This document shows, piece by piece, positions 39,882-51,116 of a stretch of 64,000 bases of DNA. The notes below the pieces were generated by a model. It saw only the letters and a program-made list of their open reading frames with translations, had not been told where the DNA came from and made no database searches. The position numbers and the translations under genes were made by a program. Within the stretch, counting starts at the first letter, position 1; each line of letters starts with the position of its first letter. This DNA comes from Salvia splendens (lineage: Eukaryota > Streptophyta > Magnoliopsida > Lamiales > Lamiaceae), in NCBI RefSeq assembly GCF_004379255.2, contig NC_056041.1, forward strand, positions 17,143,559 to 17,207,558, read 5' to 3'.

Positions 39882-40381
39882 CAATGTTTTAAAAACCGGA
39901 CCGGCAAGCAAACCGGCGACGGTACTGGTTCACGGTTCAACCGATCCAACCGGTTGAACCATCAGTCTAACCGTTTTACTGTTGCAAATATATATATAAA
40001 AATATATTAAATTTAGTAAATGATTTACAATTAATAATATATCAAAAAACATTAAACCTTATAGATAATTAGTGATGTATAAATATAAATAATATTAAAA
40101 TTTAGTAAATATATTCAGATATATATATTTAATATTAGTTAGTCTAGATAAAAATTTAATATTTCATGTATTAAAATAGATAATGTTTATATTAATTTAA
40201 GAAAATTTATTTCGTAAAATAATATATAATTAAATACGAATTAAGTACTTATTAATTAGTTTAGATAAGATTATTCATTAATGTCAATAGCAAGGGTATA
40301 TAAATTAAGTATGTAATATAAAAAATTTATTTATAGTAAATAATGAATCTTATATGGTACTAATAATAATATAGGTGGTAA

Positions 40382-42341
40382 GAGCATCCACTACGTTGTC
40401 CCTCCACCGTCCCTTAAACTACTATTTGAGGGCTCCACTGTACTTTATTCCTCCATCCCTTAACTAAGGGACGGAACCTGCAACGCTCTGTCCCTTAACC
40501 GTCCCTTATATTACTATTCATTAAACTTCATTTTTTTTCCAACCCAATTCAATTAAAACAAACACACTTTATTAAAATTAAAACAACATTAAAATTCAAA
40601 AAAATAGAAAATGGACATAATTAAAATCCTAAAAAAATAAAAATGACATAATTTAATTTTCTCCGCCAAAGTTTTCCCAAATGTGTTCAATTAGATCCTC
40701 TTGGAGTTGGGCGTGGGCGCTAGAGTCGCGTGTCCTTGCCCGAATAGACAACCGTTCTTGTATTGACAGATGCGCTCCACTTCGCGACGGACTACTTGCG
40801 GTTGAGCTTCCGGGGGATTCGGGGTCGAACGAATCTCCCGCCTCGGGTCATTAGTCTTGGACAATCATGTTGTGCAAGATTATGCACGTATACATGATGT
40901 CGACCATGCTCTCCATGAACCACGAACGAGCCGGGGCTTTGATGATGTTGAAGCGCGCTTGGAGAACCCCGAACGCCATCTCCACATCCTTGCGAGCAAC
41001 CTCCTGCTTCTGCGCAAAAAGAGTCCGTTTTGGGTTCGCAGGCCTGTTGCACGTCTTCACGAAGGTCGGCCACTTCGGGTAGATGCCGTCGGCGAGATAG
41101 TACCCCATTTTATACAGCCGGTTGTTGGCGACGAAGTTGATGGCCGTCGCTTTACCATCCAAAACTTCGGTAAAGAGGTCGGACTAGTGGAGCACGTTTA
41201 TGTCGTTGTTCGAGCCAGGGACCCCGAAGTACGCGTGCCAGATCCAAAGCCGGTAGTCGGCAATGGCCTCGAGTACAACAGTTGGGTGGGTGCCTTTGTG
41301 GCCGCTCGTGTAGGACCCCCTCCAAGCCACCGGGCAATTCTTCCATTGCCAGTGCATGCAATCGACACTGCCAAGCATTCTGGGGAATCCGTGCACTTGT
41401 TCGTGCAGGTCGAGGAGGAACTGACAATCGGTCGTGCTTGCCCTCCGGAGAAATTCGTCGGTAAAGACTGCCCGGACGCCTTTGCAGAATTTGAGCAAGC
41501 ACATGCGCCCAGTGGTGTCTCCGATGTGGAGGTATTCGTCAAACATGCCGGCCGTTTGTCCAGTCGCAAGCTGACGGATTGCTGCAGTACATTTCTGCAG
41601 CGTCGTGTGGCTGGGAAGCCCGACCGCGTCGAACCCTTCTCGGAAGAACTCTTCCCGGGCCGCCAAAGTATTCGTGATGTGGAGAAATAGCGGTTTACTC
41701 ATGCGGAAACAGCGACGGAAGTAGGTTTCTCCCCAAATCGGGTTATCGCAGAAGTAGTCGCGTACTAACCTTGCGGCGGTTTCCTCCCGGTTGCGATGGA
41801 TGTATGTCCGGGAGCGTCGTGGAGGCAGCGCGGCTTCCTCCGCCTCTCGGCGTCGATCTTCTTCAAGTGATTGTTCCATTAGTTGACGCATTTGCTCAAA
41901 AGGATCCATTTGTTTGAGTTGAATTAAGATGAAATTGTAGTGGTTATAGAGAGGATTTGAGAGGAATAGACGTGTGTTTGTGTGTGAAATGAGTATGAAA
42001 TATGATTATTTATAGAGTAAATAAATAAAAAATAAAAATAAAAGAAAATAAAAAATTAACGGTAACATTACCGTTTGAAAAATAATTTTTTTTATTAAAA
42101 TTCGAATTAAAAAAAATGAATTATTGCGTCATCCGTGACGACGCCCACTCGAGGGCCAGCGAGTGGGCGTCACGCATGCATCGGGGGCGCGACACGTCGC
42201 CCGGGCGCGTGACGGGACGGCGCGGCCCTTGTCTCGCGGATACGGGCTACGGGACGGGACGAACGTTGCAACGCGTCCCGCGGTGGAACCGTTCCTCCGG
42301 GACGGAATGCGTGCCGCGCGCTGGACGCGTAGTGAATGCTC
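40382..42341 (-). mobile_element. PIF/Harbinger element nested in the hAT element
   Basis: The left end GAGCATCCACTACG (40382) and right end CGTAGTGAATGCTC (to 42341) are inverted repeats with one mismatch. They are flanked by TAA duplications (40379-40381 and 42342-42344). The 1.96-kb element carries only a transposase. A perfect 12-bp inverted repeat GACGCCCACTCG with an 8-nt spacer lies at 42140-42171 near the right end. Confidence 0.9.
40851..41909 (-). pseudogene. Harbinger transposase (HARBI1-like), one stop in otherwise continuous frame
   Basis: The frame starts at 41909 with MDPFEQMRQLME and runs 353 codons with only an in-frame TAG at 41184-41186, directly after GSNNDINVLH. The DDE residues are visible: Asp in GSVDCMHW, Asp in GSNNDIN, and Glu in DVEMAFGVLQARF. 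It ends at LHNMIVQD with two stops in a row, a little short of the expected acidic C-terminus. It is more intact than the copy at 12.5-13.8 kb and retains the HPTVVLEAIADYRLW block that copy has lost. No MYB-like partner ORF is in this element. It would cut and move Harbinger elements if functional; as read it would be truncated. Confidence 0.9.
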
Positions 42342-42490
42342 TAAGTAGAGCATCATTAAAAATAATAAAATTATTATATATATTATAATTAATAATTATA
42401 CTAAAGAATAATAAAATTAAAATGACTTATTAGTTTTTGTAGATAAAATTAATGGTTAATGTATAAAAATATTTAATGTTCAAATTGTTC

Positions 42491-42566
42491 AATGAGCCCA
42501 TGTGGTGGAGTGGTAGAGGTCTTCTTAACTAGAAGAGAGGTCATGAGTTCAACCTCTACCAACAAC
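42491..42566 (+). other. tRNA-like sequence (pseudo-tRNA or SINE head) inside the hAT element
   Basis: The stretch has a box-A-like GTGGTGGAGTGGTAGAG, an anticodon-arm-like CTTCTTAACTAGAAG and a box-B-like GAGTTCAACCTC, in tRNA order and spacing. An A-rich tract follows. Pairing is too degenerate for a working tRNA. It may be a tRNA-derived SINE fragment or a captured pseudo-tRNA. Confidence 0.45.
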
Positions 42567-42754
42567 AAATTTCAAAAAATTTGAAAAAAAAAATAGAAAA
42601 CCGGTTTCCGATTCACGATCCGACTGGCCGGTTCCACCAGTTCACGGCGGTTCAATGCAGTGGTGGTTTAAAGGGGTGAACCGGACCGGACTACCTACCG
42701 GTTCGCGGTCCGACCAGTCGAACCGGCCGATTCGATCCGATTTTTAAAACATTG

Positions 42755-43647
42755 CTCGTCCCACACTAATACTTGAACAAAATATCTGCGAAAATGCTGT
42801 TTTTTGGTTGGTAAATCTTGATGTACTATATAGTATCGCAATCCATCGTAAAAAACTTGATTTAAAAAGTACTCCTAGTATACTTTATTATATACGCGAA
42901 TATTGTTTTTTATAGGGACGAGTAAAAAGAAAAAGACTATTTGCACAATTAAGAGGAAGTATTTGCGTAAAGAAAAGCATAATTTCTAACGAAGAAAAAT
43001 GGCATTTGTAAAAAAAAAACTTAATCGTTAACATTTAAAAGGTGTCGTCTATCATTTTGTTCTGTTTCAAAATTGGGAGTATAATATACATAGATTGGTT
43101 ATATGACATGGGAGTATAAAATTGTTACACAAAATTAGTTTCCAAAAGACTAAATTTAGAAGAAATTGGTTAGGTGAATGGTAAAAATATAGATTCATTT
43201 GTTACCTTGAACTATGATCCTAATTTAAGTTAGAAACTAAAAAAATGAGAGGTGAAAGCAGAAAAAGGTTTTGCAAAGCATCCGGTAAAATGTATAGCTT
43301 AAAATAAAGGGTTATTAAGCAATGAGCATAGTATGATTATCATCTATTGTGAGTAACATACAATGGAGGATATGACACCAAAATCTAAACATGGCTGCTT
43401 GGTAATTTGGACGTTAGGCTCCCCTAGTAAATGTCATCTCCTATTCTTCCAATGGCTACGTAAAAAGAAGCAGTGTCTTTTACATACAAAACGAAGAGCA
43501 CAACATATTCTTAATGAAGAGGTCATCAGTCATCTCCTAGCAAAATAAGCAGTTCCTTATACACACAAAACGAAGAGCACAACATAGTAGTGACATATTA
43601 GCAAATCATTCGAAACAGGTTAGAAAACAATGGTCTCGCCTCAAACC
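42755..43647. other. Flank of the segmental duplication, copy A side
   Basis: No gene seen. From about 42,880 to 43,430 the sequence matches 50,250-50,720 in the same order (for example TGTATAGCTTAAAATAA and ATGAGCATAG), showing that the duplication of the gene at 43.6-44.8 kb includes its downstream flank. Confidence 0.65.
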
Positions 43648-44809
43648 TTACTCCTCCTGGCCATCCCGAGGTTGTTGAGCAGCATGGCCAGGGCCAGGGC
43701 CGGGGCCGGGGGCAGTGCCTCCAGCGGTAGCTTGTTCTTGTTTCCCTACGGCTGCCAGCTCGTTTCGAACATGAGCAGATACTTCCTCACCCATTGCCTC
43801 CAGGTAGGTACGAATGCGGTTCGCCTTCTTCCTATCCCCTGCCTCACTAAGCTGGACGATCTTGTCAGAAGCCCAAGCCCGCAGCTCCTCCTCCCGAGTC
43901 CCTTCTCGCAGAAACTCCAATTTATGCCTAACCACCGCCTCTTTACCATACGCCACCTTGATATCAGCCAACAGATCCTCATCCAACTCCGCCTCATCCA
44001 TATTCTCCCGGGCACACGCAGCCTGGTACAGAGCAAAGCAAGCAGCGCCCAGCTCCATATCATCCATCGGCTCATACAAAGAAGCAGGAGCGTAAGCTGC
44101 CCTGACAGCGGCCAGCTCCTGCTCACGACGCTCCTGCATCAGCACAATCTCCCGTTGCAACCTAGCCACCGCCTCATCCAGCTCAGCCACTTTCTTACTC
44201 TACGAAAAAAATGGCTAAGCACATTTTTTAACACAAGCAAAGACGTTAGTATTTGTAAATAAACTGCTTCAGAAAATGTATTCATTGTTGGTGTACTAAC
44301 AAAAATTAGGAAACGCAAATGGACGTGTACTAAATAAGCAACTTTCTGTTGCGTCGTAAGTAATTGAGTTTCTATTTTTGTGTTTTTTTTGCAGTGTTAC
44401 TAACCCTGGGAAGCTGAGAAACCTGAGCCTCCATCTGCTTGGGCTTCCTCTGTAGGGCCCACTGCCTTCGAGTATCTTTCAAGAACTGAGTACCGTCATC
44501 GCTCTTCAGCCACGAGCAGAACTTGAACATCTGCGCCACGGTGCAAGTTTGCGGCGTGCTCCAGAATTCCATGGCGTGACCCTTGCCTATGATGGTGGCC
44601 CTGATAGCGGGGTTGCTCTCCGTCGCCAGCAGCTTGACATGAGCGACGAACTTCTTCACGTCAGTGAAGTTCGATACGATCGCCTGCCTCGTCCACGTCG
44701 CCACGGGAAACGCCTCAGCGGCCAGCGGCCTTAACGTTGCTGCTAGAATGGCGTCATAGTCGACGGCGGGCCTCGGGTTGAGCACTGCACGCCCTCCGGG
44801 ATGAGCCAT
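43648..44809 (-). CDS. Unrecognised two-exon plant protein (copy A)
   Basis: Exon 1 is 44809-44405 and exon 2 is 44199-43648. They join through a GT-AG intron in phase, giving 318 aa. I do not recognise the family. Exon 1 (MAHPGGRAVLNPRP...) encodes a globular-looking region with WTRQAIVSNFTDVKKFVAHV and MFKFCSWLKSDDGTQFL. Exon 2 opens with a short heptad-like helix (VAELDEAVARLQREIVLM), then an acidic region (MDDMELG, ENMDEAELDEDLL) and an R/E-rich helix. It ends in a Gly-Pro run followed by HAAQQPRDG. There is no signal peptide or membrane helix. A decayed duplicate lies at 51.1-56.5 kb. Intact frame, splice sites and GC-rich exons in AT-rich surroundings support a real gene, though origin from a domesticated element is possible. 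Confidence 0.65.
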
Positions 44810-45326
44810 TGCAACAAGAAAACCTAACTTTTGAGGAGACGTTGCAACAGCAACAAAGACTTAAGTAATGGGAGTACTACTGAAGGTCAAGAGTCGGGGC
44901 TAAAACAGAGCGAGTAAAGAGGGAAATGGAATATGAAAGGTTGTTTTGAATCTACACATGATTTTTTTGGATAGATTTTAGTTTATTTTCAATTGTAAAA
45001 AATGTTTTAAGGATGATTGGAATTTTAGTGTTTTTCTTTTTCTTTTCTAAGAGAATTCCGATGTCAATTTTATTAGTGCTTTATAAACTTCACCCATATA
45101 GTATTTACCTTCATTAAGTATACTTTTTCATAGGAAAAAAATGTACGAGAGCAACTTCGTGTAATGATTTTGTGAATAGTGGCAAAAACTTATTCTTCTG
45201 TTACCTATATTTTGGTAGGAGATTATACGAGCAGTATAAAATTGGTAAAGAAGAAGACAGAATTTTTTTTATTGCAATATCACTAGTTGAAGTTTAATAA
45301 ATAGGAGAGAGAGAAAATAGTAAGAG
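44810..45326. other. Upstream region of copy A gene
   Basis: The first 70 bp match the upstream flank of copy B (AACAAGAAAACC... to CAAAGACTTA). The remainder is AT-rich with no gene seen and runs up to the A8GTT duplication flanking a Mutator-like element. Confidence 0.5.
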
Positions 45327-45414
45327 AAAAAAAAGTTGGGAAAATTGGGTTTTTAGGCTAGTTTACGTTAAAAATAACGAAAATGTACCCATTTTCTTAT
45401 TTATTTCATATATG

Positions 45415-45695
45415 GGAAAAACGCCACCCATATTGGCATTTTTATAAGTGAAGACGCCACCCATATTGGCGTTTTTTAAGTGAAGACTCCACTTACATTG
45501 GCGTTTTACAAGTTCGAACCGTATGACGTTGTATTGTATTAGAATACAGTATTTGTTAAAAACGCCTTCACCACTGGCGTGTTTCAAGTTAAAAACGTTG
45601 TCCACATTGGCGTTTTTAAAGAAGAAACGCCAACACCAGTGGCATGTTTTATTGAAAAACGCCAACCCCAGTGGCGTCTTTATCCTCCATAGCTG
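45415..45695. repeat. Left array of short hairpins (ACGCCAN...NTGGCGT)
   Basis: About seven units of the form AACGCCA, a 6-10 nt variable centre, then TGGCGTTTT, separated by 10-50 bp AT-rich spacers. Most units are self-complementary in their arms; a few carry one mutated arm (for example ACTCC...GGCG). Confidence 0.8.
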
Positions 45696-45972
45696 AAGCA
45701 TATTTTCCTTCATTAATTTGTGTAACATCATTAATCAGAGGAGGCGGCGCATTTAATTTCTAGTAAATTGCCAAGATTCCCTTCACATTAGCCGTTTGCA
45801 CATCCTCCAATTCAACATGCTGCTGCACAATTTCCATAAAAGAGGGAGGGTTGGTAGCTTTATTCTCGGTACTTAGAGGGAATGAAGAGGATGTAGCCTT
45901 TGCATTAAATGCATTCCCATTCCACGTGGCATTTTTGATAGAGTTGGTGGGAGAATCCTCATGAGTGCTAGG

Positions 45973-47244
45973 TAGGGATGTCAATCGGGCCAACCCGTTC
46001 GGGTTGTCGGGCCATTCGGGTACGGGCTATTCGGGTTATGATTTTTTCGGGTTATAAAAGTTCGACCCTAACCCTAACCCTTCGGGTTTCGGGCTAACCC
46101 ATCGGGTTATTCGGGCCAATGCGTATTTTTAATTCTTTTAATATTTTCAAAAAATAATATGTATTTTAAATTTTCTTTAATTATATACGTATTTTTAATT
46201 AATCATTCAACAATGAAATACATATTTTTAATTTTCTTTAATATTTAACAAAAAGATTAAGTTATTTAAATTTAAATAACTTATTCATTACATAATTATT
46301 TACAAAATATCTATCAATAGTATGTTTATGTTTATGTATTTAAAACATAAATAAACACTTTGTTTCAAAATTCAAACATAAATCAATTCGTAGAAAATTA
46401 AATAAAATTTTCATAACGTGAGAGGTGCATCGTAGATGTAACAAAAATATTTTGAATTGTTAAAGAGTGAATTATCAAGATGCTAGCTAATTGGAGTAAC
46501 TCTAAGTTTTCTTGAATTATGATTGGTCAAATTTAATTTATTCCAGCTGTAAATAAGTCAAATAATAATTTATCTTTGTTTTAAGAATCATCAAAGTACG
46601 CATAATTCAATAACGAAGCGGCGTCAAAACACTTTGCACCATTATATTGGAAATATACTAAAAGAAAGCTTTTATATACGAGTATTTATGAATCCATGAA
46701 CCACATGGTGAATTTTTTCGTGATCTTATATAGTCGGTTGACGTATTTGGATTTTGCATGGTTTTAGAGAGTTGTCTTGGATGATTTTGATTATATTTCT
46801 ATATTTTGGTATGTTTACATGTTTGTTGAGAAATGATAGAAAATTGATTAGAAAATGTACACAAAATACGTGGATGTGCAGCAGCCTTGTTTGAGTCAAT
46901 GTTTCTCGCGATTTTGAAGTCTAATAAACCTCTAATACATATCATTCTCTTCATCTTCGAAAGAGCTTCGCGTGGATATATTGCACGCCTCAATCGGAGC
47001 TTTGTAGAGAAAGTTATGACCGTTACAAAAACTGCTCACTGTGCAGAAGCCTTCAACCCGACGAGCCGACCCGTAACCCGAACGGGTCAGCCCGCCTAAC
47101 CCGACAACCCGAACGGGACAACCCGAACGGGTCAGCCCGAATGGCCCGATTTTAAATTCGGGCTGCGAAATTACAACCCTAACCCTGTATTTTTATCGGG
47201 TTATTCGGGCCGGCCCGCGGGTTCGGGTTACATTGACATCCCTA
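45973..47244. mobile_element. Inner hAT element (TAGGGATGTCAAT family)
   Basis: It starts TAGGGATGTCAATCGGGCC and ends in its imperfect inverse (ATTGACATCCCTA). It is flanked by GTGCTAGG on both sides (45965-45972 and 47245-47252). The last four bases of that duplication (TAGG) are the first four bases of the outer element, so this copy jumped into the outer copy's end. Subterminal ends are dense in CGGGTT/AACCCG. No ORF of interest. Confidence 0.88.
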
Positions 47245-48040
47245 GTGCTAGGGATGTCAATCGGGCCAACCCGTTCGGGTTTTCAGGCCATTCGGGTACG
47301 GGCTATTCGGGTTATGATTTTTTCGGGTTATAAAAGTTCGACCCTAACCCTAACCCTTCGGGTTTCGGGCTAACCCATCGGGTTATTCGGGCCAATGCGT
47401 ATTTTTAATTCTTTTAATATTTTCAAAAAATAATACGTATTTTAAATTTTCTTTAATTATATACGTATTTTAATTAATCACTCAACAATGAAATACATAT
47501 TTTTAATTTTCTTTAATATTTAAAAAAAAGATTAAGTTATTTAAATTTAAATAACTTATTCATTACATAATTATTTACAAAATATCTATCAATAGTATGT
47601 TTATGTTTATGTTTATGTATTTAAAACATAAATAAACACTTGGTTTCAAAATTCAAACATAAATCAATTCGTAGAAAATTAAATAAAATTTTCATAACGT
47701 GAGAGGTGCATCGTAGATGTAACAAAAATATTTTGAATTGTTAAAGATTGAATTATCAAGATGCTAGCTAATTGGAGTAACTCTAAGTTTTCTTGAATTA
47801 TGATTGGTCAAATTTAATTTATTCCAGCTGTAAATAAGTCAAATAATAATTTATCTTTGTTTTAATAATCATCAAAGTACGCATAATTCAATAACGAAGC
47901 GGCGTCAAAACACTTTGCACTATTATATTGGAAATATACTAAAAGAAAGCTTTTATATACGAGTATTTATGAATCCATGAACCACATGGTGATTTTTTTC
48001 GTGATCTTATATAGTCGGTTGACGTATTTGGATTTTGCAT

Positions 48041-48890
48041 GTGATAAGGCTAATTTCATGCATCGGTCTAGGGGTTTTATTTCGTGAAATTACTGGGTCT
48101 AACGCACGATTTAAGCCAGGTGTGTGAAGATTTTCGCTAGATCCAGGAAAAGAAGAGGACGCTTGCATGGTCCTAGGAAACTGGCGAAAAAGTGGACATT
48201 ATGAAGGAAATTGCTTGACGGAGGAAGCCTCGGAGTTGAAGGGTAGAATAGGGATTTCTACGAAGACTCTAGAAGGCTATGTCCGCATCTATAAAAGGAA
48301 GAAGCATGCAAGCTGGAGGGATCTTCTCGGTGGAGACCTTGCTAACAGCCTGTAGCTTAGTCCATTCTCTTCACACTCTTGGGTTCTTTCGGTGGGAAAT
48401 TCAGGGCACACTAGGGGGTTCACCTCTAGCTTTCATACATTTTGCGATCTGGTTGTAACACCGTCCTTCTTTAGGGCGAAGAAACAATTTATTTTCCGCT
48501 TTCGTTTCTGCTGAATTCGCCGAGCTTCGCTGTTCGAAGCTCGGACCTCTTTTGTTTCTGGATATTTCTTACTTTTATGCAAGTTTCGTTTTCGTTTACG
48601 TCGCTCGTGATGGTTACTGTTGTTTGATTGTGTTTACTTGAATTCTGGAGTTGGATTGTTGGAGTTGGTTGATTTCTGGATTATTGCAGGTTAATGGTTG
48701 AATCTGGGAGAATGGAGTTGGTTTGTGAATGAATCGGGGTTTTGTCTGGTTAATGTTGTGGAGTTGTTCGTGATTGTTGGAATTTGGCGGTGATCGGAGC
48801 AGATCTGTTAGAATCGGAGTTATGGAGTTGATTTTGTTGATTGTTGAGTTTGGATTGCTTGGATCCGGAGTGGATTAAGCGTCCGACGTG
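48041..48890 (+). other. LTR-like filler sequence captured inside the outer hAT element
   Basis: The left join follows GATTTTGCATG and the right join precedes ATTGCACGCCTCAATCGG, both shared with the inner copy. The segment starts TGATAAGGCTAATTTCATGC and has a TATA-box-like TATAAAAGG near 48,291 followed by GC-richer text. This layout resembles the promoter half of a plant LTR. No target duplication is seen, so capture during gap repair is more likely than insertion. Confidence 0.45.
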
Positions 48891-49404
48891 ATTATTGCAC
48901 GCCTCAATCGGAGCTTTGTAGAGAAAGTTATGACCGTTACAAAAACTGCTCGCTGTGCAGAAGCCTTCAACCCGACGGGCCGACCCGTAACCCGAACGGG
49001 TCAGCCCGCCTAACCCGACAACCCGAACGGGTCAGTCCGAATGGCCCGATTTTAAATTCGGGCTGCGAAATTACAACCCTAACCCTGTATTTTTATCGGG
49101 TTATTCGGGCCGGCCCGCGGGTTCGGGTTACATTGACATCCCTAATGAGTGCAGCCTTGATTTTCGGAACTCCTCACAATTGAAGAGGTAATGCATGCCT
49201 TTGCATTTAATGCATGCATACTCCCCATGGAAGCATGCAAGTTGGACTCTACGGCGATGCAATTTTCAAAAAAAGGCGTATCCATCTTCTCTGAAAAGGC
49301 GACGTCTTCTCCATGAAGCAATGATGCGTCGTCATCTTTCCCTAAATTCCCGTAAATCAAATCCTTCCTCAAACGATGAGCTGCTTTGTCAGCCAGAGAC
49401 CCAT

Positions 49405-49825
49405 TTTAAAAACGCCAATGACATTGGCGTTTTATACTTTTATATTTCCGTCGCCATTGTTAAAAACACCCATTCTTTATTGACTCGCCACTCACGTTGG
49501 TGTGTTTATAAGAGACGCCAATCTCGTTGGCGTGTTTACTTAAAAACGCCAACCGAGTTGGCGTTTTATACTTGCACTCTTTCCTTCAAATTTTTGCCGA
49601 CGAAAACAGATATTCTGCATAGAGACGCCATTCCCGTTGGCGTTTAAAGAAGAAAAGCCATTCAAGTTGGCGTCTTTCCTAAGTTAAAACGCCAACGTCA
49701 TTGGCGTTTTTCAAAACTTAACTGTATTTGGAGAAAATACAGCTAAAATACGACGAAATTATAAAACGCCCACTATGTTGGCGTCTTCACTTATAGACAC
49801 GCCAATGCGGTTGACGTTTTTCCCA
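49405..49825. repeat. Right array of short hairpins (ACGCCAN...NTGGCGT)
   Basis: About nine units of the same kind as the left array, for example AACGCCAATGACATTGGCGTT and AACGCCAACCGAGTTGGCGTT. Different units have different but matching inner arm bases (CAATGAC/ATTG, CAACCGA/TTGG), so self-complementarity is kept while the sequence varies. Confidence 0.8.
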
Positions 49826-49909
49826 TATATGCAAGAGATAACAAAATGGGTAAATTTACGTTATTTTTAACGTAAAGTACCCTATAAACCCGATTTCCAA
49901 AAAAAAGTT

Positions 49910-51116
49910 ATCACATTATTTTTAAAATAAAAGAAGATTATTTTGACGAACAAAAATTAAAGAAAATGAATATTGATTGTGAACTGAGGAAGTGTCATTT
50001 CTGTACAAAAAATATTTTTAATAATTTAAAAGTTGTGCAATTTTTTTTTTGAGATAGTTATAGTAGATATTTTTGAAAGTTAGTTATAACTAACATTTGG
50101 TCAATTGACATTAATACCCCCTTATTGATATTTTATGTGTATTGTATTGATATTCATGAACGAATGATCTTGTGTATTGATTTTATGATCCAATGACTAT
50201 TATTTAGTTGTAGTTAGCAATTTAAAAATGAATTAGCAATATAACACATCACATTACTTTATTATATACAATATTGTTTACTATTGAGACATGTATAGAG
50301 AAAAGTATTGCAAAAAAGTTTTAACGAAGAAAATTGGCAATCATTAAAAAACTTGATTAATAACAATTCATTATCATTTTTTATTATATTTCTTAAAATT
50401 CGTATCAGTTAAAACCGTGTCAATTAATGAAAGATAGTGGGAGTAATTGCTTGAGTTTCGTGTGACATAAAATGCAACACAAAATGTGTCCCAAAGATTA
50501 GTGAGGTGAGTGGTAAGAATATAGATTCATTGTTTCCTAACTTGACATTCGGTCATAAGTTACAAAGTACGAAAATGAGAGGTTAAAAGCAAAAAAGGAA
50601 GAACGGTATGTTGCAAAAGCATCCAGTAAATTGTATAGCTTAAAATAAGGGGTTATTAAACAATGAGCATAGAACATGGCTGCTTGGTTCTTCAAAAGGT
50701 GAAAGCTGCTAGTAAAGGTCATACAAAACGAAGAGCACCAACTTACATTCCTCTTCTACTCTGGTGGTTTGACATCACATATGAATAGTTTCAGTTGCAG
50801 TTAAGCTTCCACAAACATATTTTACCTTGCCTTCAGCATTCCAAAAATCAATCTTCAGATAAGCTTTGCTACAACACTTTAGGTAACAAAATCCAAGACT
50901 TCCTCTTTTTATCAAACATGATTAGATCAATTAGAATTTAGAGTTTTCATGTCCATTGCCTCCACTATATGTGTGCAAGGTCACATAATCATTACTGCAG
51001 AGCTTCCATAGTAGTGACATGTAAAATATTAGCAAAAATACATATTAAGTGATTTAAAGTGGTGACTTAAGTTTTCATCCAAACCAGGTTCTAAGTGTAT
51101 ATAGAAAAAACAACAG
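49910..51116. other. Intergenic region and downstream flank of copy B
   Basis: No gene is seen. From about 50,250 it is the duplicated counterpart of 42,880-43,430. Between 50,730 and 51,116 there is AT-rich DNA without a recognisable feature. Confidence 0.5.

Larger units (their letters stand above)
39882..42754. mobile_element. Non-autonomous hAT element carrying a nested Harbinger element
   Basis: The ends CAATGTTTTAAAAACCGG (39882) and the inverse of CAATGTTTTAAAAATCGG (to 42754) are terminal inverted repeats. They are flanked by identical 8-bp duplications CTCGTCCC (39874-39881 and 42755-42762). Subterminal regions are dense in CCGGTT/AACCGG motifs. Without the nested Harbinger element it is about 0.9 kb of AT-rich filler with no transposase. 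Confidence 0.88.
45969..49144. mobile_element. Outer hAT element of the same family, interrupted near its left end
   Basis: The first four bases (TAGG, 45969-45972) and the rest (47249-49144) form one element. It is flanked by ATGAGTGC on both sides (45961-45968 and 49145-49152). It is about 97-98% alike to the inner copy over the shared parts. From about 48,041 to 48,890 it instead carries unrelated LTR-like DNA in place of about 220 bp of the inner copy. Confidence 0.85.
45760..49372 (-). pseudogene. Small ORF of the Mutator-like element, split by hAT insertion
   Basis: The minus-strand frame begins at 49372 (MRKDLIYGNLGKDDD) and runs 76 codons to the edge of the 8-bp duplication at 49145. 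It resumes at 45960 (EDSPTNSIKNATW) in the same phase once the hAT elements and one duplication copy are discounted, and stops at 45760-45762. The uninterrupted frame would have been 142 aa. No domain is recognised. Phase agreement across 3.2 kb of insertion suggests the frame was open when the insertion occurred; with frames this short chance is a fair alternative. Confidence 0.5.
45338..49898. mobile_element. Non-autonomous Mutator-like element with nested hAT insertions
   Basis: The ends are long imperfect inverted repeats: left GGGAAAATTGGGTTTTTAGG, right the inverse of GGAAATCGGGTTTATAGGG. Both continue into TTTACGTTAAAAATAACG and then CATATATGGGAAAAACG. They are flanked by the 11-bp direct repeat AAAAAAAAGTT (45327-45337 and 49899-49909); Mutator elements typically make 9-11 bp duplications. 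The terminal regions hold arrays of short hairpins. The interior carried a 142-codon frame now split by hAT elements. No transposase is present. Confidence 0.7.

Noticed and set aside
40857..41690. 277-codon open frame antisense to the Harbinger transposase
   Set aside because: The opposite strand encodes a recognisable DDE transposase; the antisense frame shows nothing recognisable.
43630..44262. 210-codon open frame antisense to the unrecognised gene
   Set aside because: It spans the intron of the minus-strand gene and has no domain; the duplicate copy conserves the minus-strand frame better.
45415..49825. CRISPR-like regularly spaced repeats
   Set aside because: Units are palindromic, of uneven spacing and variable sequence, in a plant transposon; there is no array of equal spacers.
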